Translations under genes and position numbers: made by a program
The notes under the pieces: model-generated
Told to the model about the DNA's origin: nothing
What the model saw: the letters and a program-made list of their open reading frames with translations, nothing else
Databases searched by the model: none
Shown: one piece after another, positions 23,487 to 34,616 of the stretch
How the letters are laid out: each line of letters begins with the position of its first letter
Numbering within the stretch: position 1 is the stretch's first letter
Assembly: GCA_902729315.2 (NCBI GenBank)
Contig: LR746281.1
Location: forward strand, 4,214,501 to 4,278,500
DNA from: Spirodela intermedia
Lineage: Eukaryota > Streptophyta > Magnoliopsida > Alismatales > Araceae
Direction of reading: 5' to 3'
Length of the DNA stretch: 64,000 bases

Positions 23487-24296
23487 AGGAATAGAGACCT
23501 AAAATTATTTAAATATTTTCATAAGCTCTTCATTAGGTTCAGCTCTTTTCCTACGTTTTGGTTCTAATGCCTTAGGAAAGGAGACTATTTTTTTAAGTTC
23601 ATCTTGCTGTGATAAAATAGAAATGGATGGTACTTCTGATTTTTCTTCTTTTGATTCTCATTTTTCTTCCTCTAAATTCTCATCATCAGAAAATAAACTA
23701 TCATGGTCATTATCATCATTATTTTGCACTTCATCATCATGAACCTATTTTTCTAAAAATCTGGTGCATATGGATCTTTGAGTTGTTTTCCACTCCTCAA
23801 AGTGGTCACTACTTTTACATTTTCAAAACCTTGAGATGTAGATGGTTCATCATTATTAAAAGGTTGATTTCATCGGTTCATAATAGGTTGACTAGGAAGA
23901 TGACCTGTTTCGCATTTTGAGTCGGCCAAGGCTACTTTACCTATCTCTTTTTCTAGCCTAAGAGTTTTCTGATTTTCTTACCTAATTTGCTCCATCATCT
24001 TCATCATAGATGTATTTATTTCTTGAAATTACTACATCATTTGTCCCATAAATTGTTGCATCGAATTTGAATTGATATAAGATTGATTTTGATATGAATT
24101 AGGAGATTGTGGGTTGAAATTAGGGATTGAACTTGAGGAAGAAGGGATGAAATTTTGGACTGGTGGCTAATGAGTACCTTGCTGGAAATTATGAGTATTT
24201 TACTGAAAAGAGGGCTTAGCATTATGTTGTGGTTGATGAGGAGGTCTAAATGTATGATTAGGTCAAAGAAATGATTGAAAATCTATCAAAGAAATG
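23487..24296 (-). pseudogene. gag C-terminal part and linker, minus-strand element
   Basis: Minus-strand frames give VVTTLRSGKQL (the TLRSGK word is common in Tat/Athila gag-pol linkers), FPKALEPKRRKRAEPNEEL, and a Met/Gln-rich QQFMGQMM region near 24,050. The frames are broken by stops. The segment is interrupted at 24,296 by the complete non-autonomous element, and gag continues at 34,318. Confidence 0.8.
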
Positions 24297-24635
24297 TGAT
24301 AAGTCTTCATTATCATGAGTTAATAATTAGTAAATAATATAGTTTTAGCCTTAACTCATGATAAATAGACTTATATTTGTGTTAAAGTGTAAAAAGTAGT
24401 TTTCAGTTAATTAACGTGATTTTTTAGGTAATCATGTGATTTTATATGATTTTTATAGTCTTACTTTTGAGATAAATGAAGGAAAAGAAATTAAAATAAA
24501 AATATAGCAAAATGTGGGGGACCTGCCGGCTGGCCAGGCCCCCACAAGCGGGTTAGAAGTGCAGTCGAGGAATAGCCACAAGCAGAGGCTCGAGTGGCTT
24601 AGACCGATAGAGGCATGTGTGTGCCACTCCCCTTC
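24297..24635 (+). mobile_element. 5' LTR of complete non-autonomous element, first part
   Basis: Starts TGATAAGTC after AAATG. It is interrupted at CCTTC by the solo LTR and resumes at 26,533. Confidence 0.9.
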
Positions 24636-25604
24636 TGATAAGTCTTCATTATCATGAGTTAATAATTAGTAAATAATATAGTTTTAGCCTTAACTCATGA
24701 TAAATAGACTTATATTTGTGTTAAAGCATGAAAAGTGGTTTTCAGTTGATTAACGTGAATTTTTGGGTAATTATGTGATTTTATACGATTTTTACAGTCT
24801 TAGTTTTGAGATAAATGAAGAACAAGAAATAAAAATAAAAATATTGCAAAATGGGGGGATCCGCCGGCCAGCCGGGCCTGCAAGCGGGACGGAAGCGCAG
24901 TCGGGGAGTAGCCGCGAGCAGGGGCTCGAGCGGCTTGCTTGGATCGATAGGGGCACGTGTGCGCCACTCCCCTTCCATGTCACCGGTGGTCAGCCGGCTG
25001 TGGGGCAAGGAGTGATCGTACACGCGAGAGGACTTTGCCTAAAAAGATAACTTTACTATATATTCGCCCGAATAATCCGCGCACAACCGATGTGGGACTA
25101 AATGGGCGGGCGACCGCCGCGGGTTCGAATCCTCCCAGAGTCAAAATTCATATATTTTTAACTGATTATCGCGACTTTCCTGCAGATCGCCGGTGAAGGA
25201 TTAAGCAACCGGAATCGCTAGATCATCGGCGAAAATCTCGTCAACGCGATTCGCGGAGCATTGCTACTAAAATTTCTGAACGATTCGCGATAAAAGGATC
25301 GCAATCCATCGAGTAAATCATCTCCGATTGATCGACGAACAAGCCGTCGTCGGGAAGAGGACGATCCGCCGGGAGACCAGTCGCCACCTCCTGAGAGCGT
25401 ACCAGATGCGATGAAGAGCCTCCTCTTGCTGCGCGGACCTGAGGATGAAGCTCCCTAACACGCGCCTCACCTCCATCCAGCCCCTCTCCGTCGGGTGACA
25501 GCCGCCGGAGAGCCGCAAAGTCGCCGTTTTTCCGCTCCGCCGGGTGACAGCCGCCGGAGACGATTCGACGACCCACTTCATTGGTCTCTAGACTTCGCGA
25601 GAAG

Positions 25605-26036
25605 ATCTAGAGATTGCCCACGTCGTCTTTGTCCAAGGAGAGCCTTCGAGGCCGTGGACACTGCACGACGACCCTCCCGAACGCTCAGGATTCCGGTGCA
25701 TCGCCGACGCGTCGCCGTCGCGACGCCGGAACTCTGTTTTCCTGCTTTATCTAGAGATTGCCCACGTCGTCTTTGTCCAAGGAGAGCCTTCGAGGCCGTG
25801 GACACTGCACGACGACCCTCCCGAACGCTCAGGATTCCGGTGCATCGCCGACGCGTCGCCGTCGCGACGCCGGAACTCTGTTTTCCTACTTTATCTAGAG
25901 ATTGCCCACGTCGTCTTTGTCCAAGGAGAGCCTTCGAGGCCGTGGACACTGCACGACGATCCTCCCGAACGCTCAGGATTCCGGTGCATCGCCGACGCAT
26001 CGCCGTCGCGACGCCGGAACTCTGTTTTCCTGCTTT
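25605..26036 (+). repeat. 144-bp tandem triplication inside solo LTR
   Basis: ATCTAGAGATTGCCCACGTC recurs at 25,605, 25,749 and 25,893. The three units are almost identical, including GGAGAGCCTTCGAGGCCGTG. 144 is divisible by three, so long spurious open frames appear on both strands; these are not genes. Confidence 0.95.
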
Positions 26037-26221
26037 CAATTTAATTTACGCTTCATTTAGTGATACTTTGTTGATTTTTATTTACCAAACTATACTTCGT
26101 TCAATTACGATTCTTCCGGCTTTTACAGATCTTAATTTGATTAATTGAGTCGTCTGTAATCGCCTACGTAAGAATCGCCGGGCGGAACTCTGTTTCCGCC
26201 TGATTCGCGTTCGCCGGGCGC

Positions 26222-26302
26222 TGACGTCATCCTGACGTCCGCACCCTTATTTCCTTTTTTGTGAATTTTAAATATATTTCCTTTTTATTTCCTAGTATAA
26301 AA
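26222..26302 (+). promoter_or_regulatory. Putative LTR promoter (paired TGACG and TATAAAA)
   Basis: TGACGTCATCCTGACG at 26,222-26,237 and TATAAAA at 26,296-26,302. The pair of TGACG words 11 bases apart resembles an as-1/ocs-type bZIP site upstream of a TATA box. Confidence 0.5.
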
Positions 26303-26532
26303 TTCGTAAGAAAATTGTACTCATTGAGAAAAATTCTGAATAATTACCAGATATTATATTACATCCCTGTGATCGACCTGGAAAATTACCACTATTTTTG
26401 AGATTTTTATTGAATTATAATTGATCTATTTATTTTGAAATACTTCTAAATATCCGAAAATTCGTATTTTCTAGTTTTATAAATTTTAAATTTGCGTGAT
26501 TTAACATACAACGACTGAGTCACGTCACCTTC

Positions 26533-27820
26533 TATGTCACTAGTGGCTAGTTAGCTGTGGGGCAAGGAGTGGTCGTACATGTTTGAGAAAGAAACTTACT
26601 TAGAAATGTAACATTACTATATATTTGCCCAAAAATTCAGCGCACAACTGATGTGGGACTAAACCCATCACCTTCCTCAGAAGAGGTGGGTAATCGACAT
26701 AGGTTCGAATCCTCCTAGAGCCAAAACTCATATATTTATCTGATTATCGTGACTTTCTTGTGGATTGTCGGTGAAGGATTAAGCAACTAAAATCACTGAA
26801 TCATTGGCAAAAATCTTGTCAACGTAATTTGTGGAGCATTGTTACTAAATTTTTTGAAGGATTCATGATAAAATGGTCGCAAATCCATCGAGTAAATCAT
26901 CTCCGATTGATCGACGAATAAGCCGTCGTTTGGAAGAGGATGATCTGTTGAGAGGCGAGTCGCCACCTCCTAAGAGCGTACCAGATGTGATGAAGAGCCT
27001 CCTCTTGCTGCGCAAACTTGAAGATGAAGCTCCTTAACATGCACCCCACCTCCATCTAGCTCTTCTTTGTTAGGTGACAGCCACTAGAGAGCCGTAAAGT
27101 CATTGTTTTTCCGCTCCACTAGGTAACAGCCACTAGAGATGATTCGACGACCCATTTCATTGATCTCTAGACTTCGCAAGGAGATTTAGAGATTGCCCAC
27201 GTCGTCTTTGTCCAAAGAGAGCCTTCAAGGCTGTGGACACTACACGGCGATTCTCCTGAATGCTCAGGATTTCAGTACATTGTCAACGCATCGCCGCTAT
27301 GACGCCGGAACTTTATTTTCCTACTTTCAACTTAATTTTCATTTCATTTAGTGATAATTTATTGATTTTAAATTTACCAACATATACTCTATTTCATTAT
27401 GATTCTTTCAACTTTTACAGATCTTAATTTGATCAATTAAAACATTTGTAATCACTTACGTAAGAATTGCTAGGCGGATATAGAGTTCTACCTGATTTGT
27501 GCTTGCCAGGCATTGATGTCATCCTGGTGTCTGTACCCTTATTTCCTTTTTTTGTGAATTTTAAATATATTTCCTTTTTATTTCCTAGTATAAAATTCAT
27601 AGAAAATAGTATTCTTTGAAGAAAATTCTGAATAATTACTAGATATTATATTACATCCTTGTGATTGACTTAAATAATTATTGCTATTTTTTGGAAGTAT
27701 TATTGAATTATAATTGATATATTTGTTCAAAAATATTTCTAAATATTTAAAAAATTATATTTTCTAATTTTATAAATTTTAGATTTACATGATTTAATAT
27801 ACAATGACTAAGTCATGTCA
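26533..27820 (+). mobile_element. 5' LTR of complete non-autonomous element, second part
   Basis: Resumes after the second CCTTC copy and ends AAGTCATGTCA. It is more C-to-T decayed than the nested solo LTR: the TGACGTCA word reads TGATGTCA here. Confidence 0.9.
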
Positions 27821-27825
27821 AATTT

Positions 27826-27843
27826 TGGTGCCGTTGTTGGGGA
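27826..27843 (+). promoter_or_regulatory. Primer-binding site (tRNA-Asp)
   Basis: TGGTGCCGTTGTTGGGGA lies five bases after the 5' LTR. It matches the tRNA-Asp complement used by plant Athila/Tat elements (TGGCGCCGTTGCCGGGGA), apart from three C-to-T changes. Confidence 0.9.
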
Positions 27844-28130
27844 TGTGTTATATAATATTTAGTATTTTTCTATTTTTCTCTTAGAGTACACAAAAAATTT
27901 AACTCTTGTTTTATGTTTTTCTTGTTAAATTATTTTTTTAGAAAAAGGGAACAAAAAGAAGCAAGGCAAGGACTGGAGCATACTAAAGGAGGGTAACAAT
28001 TACTAAAATTTTTGCTCGAATTTATTGATTTTTTATGCATGGTAGAAGATCCTTACATCTAAGGCTAAAAAATCCTTTCATTATTTCATTCAAAACTAAA
28101 AATTCAAAAGAAAAATTAATTTTGATGGAT

Positions 28131-29436
28131 CCTGAAGGAAGTACAGTTCAAACTAAGAGTAATCCTATGGCCATGAAAAATCATTATATCCCTTTATTCA
28201 TTTTAAAGAGCATCCAATATTAAAGTCTCATTAGCACCCATTATTAAATTCGAAATAAACCTAGAAAATTTTCAAATGCTTCCTAATTTTCATGGATTGC
28301 CTTTAGAGGAACCTCATTAGTACTTCAAAAATTTCATATGATCTATGATTTAGTTAATCTCCCTCAAGTTACACTGAAAATTATTAAGATGAAACTATTT
28401 CCTCATACACTTAGAGACAAAGCTAGCCATTGGCTATCCACATTAGATAGAGAATTAACTAGCTAGAAAAACATAGAATAGGTCTTTCTTCGAAAATTTT
28501 ATCCCTCAGAAAAAACTCAAAATATGAGAAAGTAAATATTAAATTTTTCTCAAAGACCAGGAGAAATTTTACATGAGACATAAAAAACATTCAAAGATTT
28601 ACTTAGAAAGTATCCTCATCATGCTATACCTAAGTAGTAGCTCAATAGAATTTTTTATGATAGATTATTAGAAAAACATAGAAATATGGTTAATTTTATA
28701 TGTGGAGGAGCTTTTATGGAGAAAATCTCTAATGAGATTTACAATCTTTATGAGAATTTAAATAAAAAATTTAGAGATCGCCTCTTTTGAATTATGTGAC
28801 AGAGATAAGAAGAGAGGAATTTATGAATTGCATCATGATGATGATTCTAAATTTAGAAATGCAGTTAATCAAATTAATCAAAGATTGGAAAAACTTAATT
28901 TACTTATTAGAAAGCCTTTTAACCCTCAATTTAATTCAAATAGTATGTCCTATGTATGGTGAGAATAATCATTTCGAATTTCAATATCATCCTAAGTAAG
29001 AACAAGTGTAGGTATCTCACGATTTTAGTAAAAATAAAGAATATTTTTCTAATTCTTATAATCTTAATTGGGGGAATAATTTTTCATAGAGAAACCCAAA
29101 TAATATTCAAAATCTAAAAGTACTTAGATCCAATTCTAAATTTGAATTTCGTCTAAAATAGGAACACAGATTTTAGAAAAATCAGCCCTCTCAAACCCAA
29201 CTTGATACTATGAAAATGATGTAGCAAATGAACCAAATGATGCAACAAACTATGAATCAAATGATGCTGCACTAGAAATAAATTATAGAGGCTCTTGGGA
29301 ATAAGAGAGAAGAGGGATGGCTACCTAATCAGCCCATAGAAAATCTAGGGAACTGCCCAATAATAGGATTTCATCAAAGGGAGTCTAGTAACATGAATCT
29401 AAGAAAAAACCCACGAAATGAAAATGTTAGGATAGT
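28131..29436 (+). pseudogene. gag, complete non-autonomous element
   Basis: A possible start is at 28,131 (MDPEGSTVQTKSNPMAM). Then come FHGLPLEEPH (~28,293), gag-core words around 28,560-28,640, and the block after FYDRLLE (~28,655) with FMEKISNEIYNLYENL. The C-terminal Met/Gln-rich segment lies at ~29,210-29,290. Frameshifts near 28,770 and several stops break the frame. No zinc-knuckle CCHC was seen. Confidence 0.8.
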
Positions 29437-30481
29437 GAATACATTGAGTGAGAATATTTTATTTCTAACTATTAGAAGAAATCAATGATCTATTAGAAGT
29501 AAATGAGAATATTAAGGCCAAAAATATAGTAGCAGAAAATTTGAATAAAATTATTTATTGCTCACAATTGATGAATGAATATAGTGAGGATGATAAGGAG
29601 AAAGAGCCCTTAGATGAAGAAACAACAACTAATCATGGAAAAATCATCCAAATTTTAGTAGAAGAGAGTAAGGACAGAAATGAAGAAAAACATATTTCAG
29701 GTGAAGAAAAATTAGTTGATTTAGGAGATGTAGGAGACAAAATTAATAAATCTAATCATAATTTTGCAGCCATAGATGTTGATAGTGAGGATGATGATGT
29801 ATATCATATACCGAAATTAAAAGATAGCTCTTGGGAAGATGAAGAATTTGATGCATTAAGAAACAAAAAGCTAGAAAAAGAGTTGATTCAACTAATGGGG
29901 AGAAACAAAAATAATGAATATGAATATAGAGATAATTTTGGAGGAGAAAATTTAAATTTTACTGATAGATCTAAGATTAAAGAAGACAATCCTTCCATCC
30001 TTCAAAACCCACACAGCCCATTAGAATTATTTCTAAGCTTGAAATATTTCACTTCTCACAAATTGAACAAATATGTATGGAAGATAAAATGGAGCAGGGG
30101 AAGATTATGCAGATAAAAGAATACATTAATAAATGGGTGAGTGGAAGAATTAGAGATATCAATTTAGATGAAAAAATTCTAAATTAGGTAAGAGCTAATT
30201 TGAAAAATATATGGTCTGATCACATTTTATGGTCTATAAATAGAAAGTATTTATTAATGAATGAGAGCCTTACAAAACAAGATAGAAATGAGGAAAGATT
30301 CTTTTCAAAATAGAAATATTATTTTTGGGAAAATTTTGTTAATTTCCATTTTGTTTTGGCCGAAAGTATGTCAAGGTATATATATGAAGTATATGAATTT
30401 ATGCTAAATCTGAAAAAGAATATTATGAAACTTACCTTGGGATACAAATATATTTTGATGACCATAGATCATCTTATATGA
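29437..30481 (+). pseudogene. ORFx: unrecognised ORF replacing pol, best copy
   Basis: About 348 codons downstream of gag. The longest open piece is 29,541-30,116 (SEDDKEKEPLDEE, GDVGDKINKSNHNFAA, DVDSEDDDVYHIPKLKD, LEKELIQLMGRN). After a shift near 30,020 it continues with GKIMQIKEYINKWVSGRIRD and NRKYLLMNESLTKQDRN, ending with YKYILMTIDHLI and TGA at 30,479-30,481. Stops at ~30,185 and ~30,313 have sense codons in copy 1. No catalytic motif, zinc finger or transmembrane segment is recognised. The predicted product is acidic at its N-terminus and basic/aromatic at its C-terminus. Confidence 0.65.
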
Positions 30482-30724
30482 TCTAAGAGCTGTCTAGCTA
30501 AAGACATTAAATTCAGTGCTGCATGGGAGGCAACCCATGGTTTTTATTTCATTTTGTTTGATTTTTTTTAAGCTCTATTTTTCTTAGAATTTCATAGTAC
30601 TTATTTCTGTATTTTTTTTTTTTGAAAAAGTATAAGAGGAGGAGTGTAAGACGAAGTGGAAAATTAAAAACAAGGTTGAGGTGATGTCTTTTTGAGCTTT
30701 ATCATATATGACAATATTTTTAAT

Positions 30725-31900
30725 GCTTAACTTTACATATGCATACTTCACTTGAAAATTATATTTTCTACATATTCTATTTTCATTTTTCTGTGTCATT
30801 GAGGACAATGTCCTTTTTAAGTTGGGGGGTGAAGTATTCATTATTAATTTATGCTGTAGGACGATTAAGAACATGTGTTTGCATTAGAACAACAATTGAA
30901 AGAAATAAAAAATAAAATAAAAATTTAAAAAAACTACAACATCTATTTTCTGGTTTTCTATTAGGAACGACAGACTGTCAAAAGCAATAGATAAAAAACA
31001 ACCTAAATTTTGAAATTCTAGAAACCCTTTTCTCACATTTAAATTCACTAGACATATATTATTGAAATTTGAAATTACAATTATAAAGAGGATAGTTTTG
31101 ATTTATTTTTGACATATTTATTGTTACTAAAAATAGAATTGAAAACAGAAAACAGAACTGTCTGAACTATCTAATTTGGAAATTTCTTACATCATATTGC
31201 ATGCATGAAAAATTAAATCAATTAGATTGATTGATACCAAAAGATACTAGGAAGATTATTATTTAGTCAACAGAATGATAGTAGTATGCTTCACTTGAAA
31301 ATTAATATTTTCTGTATATTCTATTTTGATTTAATATTTAACTTTATATATATGCATGCTTCACTTGAAAATTATATTTTCTGCATATTTTGTTTTGATT
31401 TTTCTGTGTAATTGAGGACAATGTCATTTTTAAGTTGGGGGGTGAATTATTCATGATTAATTTATGCTGTAGGACGATTAAGAACATATGTTTGCATTAG
31501 AACAACAACTGAAATAAAATAAAATAAAATAAAATTTAGAAAAACTGCAACATCTATTTTTTGGTTTTCTATTAGGAACAACATACTGTCAAAAATAGTA
31601 GACAAAAAACAGCCCAAAATTTGAAATTCTAGAGACCCTTTTCTCACATTTCAATCCCCTAGACATATATTACTAAAATTCGAAATTACAGCTATAAAGA
31701 AGATAAATTTAATTTATTTTTGACAAATTTATTGTTACTAAAAATAGAATTGAAAATAGAAAATAGAACTGTGAGAACTATCTAATTTACAAATTTCTTA
31801 CATCATATTGCATACATGTAAAATTAAATCAATTAGATTGATTGATACCAAAAGATACTAAGAAGATTATTATTGAGTCAAAAGAATGATCTAGTAGCAT
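30725..31900 (+). repeat. ~610-bp tandem duplication in 3' non-coding region
   Basis: Two diverged copies of the segment running from the CTTCACTTGAAAATTATATT word through the internal polypurine tract to GATTGATACCAAAAGATACT. Other family members have it once, which makes this 3' region ~600 bases longer than theirs. Confidence 0.8.
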
Positions 31901-32675
31901 GAAATGTTGGAATACTCCTTGGATACATGATAGATAACATGGATTTGATTTTACAGATTTTCACTTCATGATCTTGATGGATAGTATTTACTCAATGTGA
32001 AAATTTAATTGATCATTTGAGTTTAATAGAGATTTTTGCACTCTGATTTGTAGGACCTATGAGGAGAAATCACTTATTTCAAAAAAAAGAAAGAGCAATG
32101 TGAAAAATCTAAAAACGAAGAGTACACATAGAGGGTGTAAGACATCATTCTCATTGTCGAAAATTGTGTATAGAAAAACACTTGCTGCAAAATAAGTGAA
32201 TAAAGTGAAAGCCCTGAAAATGAAGAGTACACATGGAAGGTTTGAGATATCATTCTTATTGTCAAAATTTGTCTACAGGAAAAGCTACTTATCCACTATA
32301 TATATAAAAAAAAGAAAAAAAAAAGAAGGAAGAAATATAGTACAAACTTCAAAAATCAAGCTATAGAAAAAGAGAAATGTAGGATCAAGATTATTTTTGG
32401 ATGAGTATTGATAATTAGAACATCTTGTAAATGCATCTATGAGTAAAGAAGTGATAAAGATGTGAATAGAAGAAGTGAAGTCTAGATTGTTATTCTAAGG
32501 AGTGTTTAAACATTTAAGTGCTTGGCATCATTCTTAAATACTTGATATAAGAGTCCAAAGTGTCTAAAGGTGCATCATTTTTAATTGTATTTTTTTTTAT
32601 ATATTAAAATATGATGTTTGAGATTTGTAAATTTTTATTTTCATAATTTAATTGCTAAGGTACTAGCAATGATTT

Positions 32676-32688
32676 AAATTAGGGGGTG
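32676..32688 (+). promoter_or_regulatory. Polypurine tract, complete non-autonomous element
   Basis: AAATTAGGGGGTG immediately before the 3' LTR at 32,689. It is a slightly decayed family form. Confidence 0.85.
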
Positions 32689-34312
32689 TGATAAGTCTTT
32701 TTTATCATGAGTTAATAATTAGTAAATAATATAGTTTTAGTCTTAACTCATGATAAATAGACTTATATTTGTGTTAAAGTGTGAAAAGTAGTTTTTAGTT
32801 GATTAACATAATTTTTTAGGTAATTATGAGTTTTTATATGATTTTTATAGTCTTACTTTTAAGATAAATGAAAGAAAAGAAATAAAAATTAAAATATAGC
32901 AAAATGGGGGGAACTTGCTGGCCAATCGGGCTTGCAAGTAGGTCGAAAGTGTAGTCAAGGAATCGCTGCGAGCAGATGCTTGAGCGGCTTGGACCGATAG
33001 AGGCACGTGTGTGCCACTCTCCTTCCATGTCACCGGTAGCCAGCCGACTGTGGGGCAAGGTGTGGTCATACACGTGTGAGAAAGGGACTTGCTTAGAAAT
33101 ATAACATTACTATATATTCGTCCAAAAATTTGGCACACAATTGATGCGGGACTAAACCCGTCACCTTCCTTAGAAGAGGTAGGCAACCGATGTGGGTTCG
33201 AATCCTCCTAGAGCCAAAATTCATATTTTTATCTGATTATCGCAAGTTTCTTGCAGATTGCTGGTGAAGGATTAAGCAACTAGAATTGCTGAATCATCAG
33301 CAAAAATCTCGCAACGTGATTTGTGGAGCGTTGTTACTAAAATTATCGAAGGATTCGCGATAAAAGGATCGCGAATCCATTGAGTAAATCATCTTCAATT
33401 GATCGACGAACAAGCCGTTGTCGAGAAGAGAATGATCTATTGAGAGACAAGTCGCCACCTCTTGAAAGCGTACTAGATGCAATGAAGAGCCTCCTTTTTC
33501 TGCACAAACTTGAGGATGAAGCTCCCTAACATGCGCCCCACCTCCATCCAGCTCCTCTCCATCGGGTGATAGTCGCCAGAGAGCCGCAAAGTCACTGTTT
33601 TTCCGCTCTGCCAGGTGACAGCCGCCGAAGACGATTTGATGACCCATTTCATTGATCTCTAAACTTCATAAGGAGATCTAGAGATTGCCCACGTCGTCTT
33701 TGTCTAAGGAGAGCCTTCGAGGCTATGGACACTACATGATGATTCTCTTGAACATTCAAGATTCAAGTACATCGCCAATGCATTGCTGTCGCGATACTGG
33801 AACTTTGTTTTCCTACTTTCAACTTAGTTTTCGTTTCATTTAGTGATAATTTATTGATTTTAAATTTACCAACATATACTCCATTTCATTATGATTCTTC
33901 TCACTTTTATAGATCTTAATTTGATCAATTAAATCATATGTAATTGCTTACATAAGAATCGCTAGGTGGATCTCTATTTCTGCTCGATTCGCATTTGTTG
34001 GGTGCTGATGTCATCTTGATGTCCGCACCCTTATTTCCTTTTTTTGTGAATTTTAAATATATTTTCTTTTCATTTTTTAGTATAAAATTCATAAAAAATA
34101 GTATTCTTTGAGGAAAATTCTGAATAATTACTAAATATTATATTACATCCCTATAATTGACTTGGAAAATTACTACTATTTTTTAAAAGTTTTGTTAAAC
34201 TATAATTGATATATTTGTTCATAAATACTTCTAAATATTTAAAAAATTATATTTTCTAGTTTTATAAATTTTAGATTTACGTGATTTAATATACAATGAC
34301 TAAGTCACGTCA
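32689..34312 (+). mobile_element. 3' LTR of complete non-autonomous element
   Basis: Starts TGATAAGTC, ends AGTCACGTCA, 1,624 bases, followed by the AGATG copy of the target site. It is colinear with the 5' LTR apart from the nested insertion in the latter. Confidence 0.92.
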
Positions 34313-34317
34313 AGATG

Positions 34318-34616
34318 TAACCTAAGTACATCTTGAGGAATATTAAGAATATGAGTAAGTTCACGTGCAACTAAAAATTGAAGAGTATGCTGATGTGATT
34401 CCTTATTAGCTAAGTCATGAAATTTAGGAAACATATGAAGAGTGTGATGAAAAATATGAAAATGAACATTTGGCAAAATAAGAGGTATAACCTGCAAAGT
34501 AGGTCTATATAAATCAGGTGTATAATAATCACATATGGGTTTATAAGGTTGAGTATTTTCAATATTCTCACTTTCTTGGGCTGGATGATCCATCCTAGGT
34601 GATTCTACTTCTATAG
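34318..34616 (-). pseudogene. gag N-terminal part, minus-strand element
   Basis: The minus strand encodes MDHPAQESENIENTQPYK..., then ILPNVHFHIFHHTLHMFPKFHDLANKESHQHT and ILNIPQDVLRLHL. This corresponds to the Tat/Athila gag start (FHGL.NEDPH..L ... GV..DAIRLRLF). The continuation lies at ~24,290 across the inserted element, but the central gag core appears missing there. The host copy may therefore already have carried a deletion. Confidence 0.78.

Larger units (their letters stand above)
24636..26527 (+). mobile_element. Nested solo LTR with internal triplication
   Basis: Full-length solo LTR, TGATAAG to ACGTCA, with a perfect TSD CCTTC (24,631-24,635 and 26,528-26,532). Its 1,892 bases exceed the family's ~1.6 kb because of a three-copy 144-bp repeat. 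CpG sites, including TGACGTCA, are intact, so it is among the youngest copies. Confidence 0.95.
24297..34312 (+). mobile_element. Complete non-autonomous Tat-like retrotransposon
   Basis: The only element in the window with both LTRs: 5' LTR 24,297-24,635 plus 26,533-27,820, PBS 27,826, gag, ORFx, 3' non-coding region, polypurine tract and 3' LTR 32,689-34,312. Flanking 5-mers AAATG and AGATG agree at 4 of 5 positions, as expected for an aged TSD. Without the nested solo LTR it is ~8.1 kb. It sits inside gag of the older minus-strand element. The two LTRs differ visibly throughout, so the insertion is old. Confidence 0.9.

Noticed and set aside
25495-26148. Long Arg/Pro-rich open frame (217 codons), with a 153-codon frame on the opposite strand
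   Set aside because: Both are produced by the 144-bp triplication in GC-rich LTR DNA. They have no homologue motif and are absent from other LTR copies.
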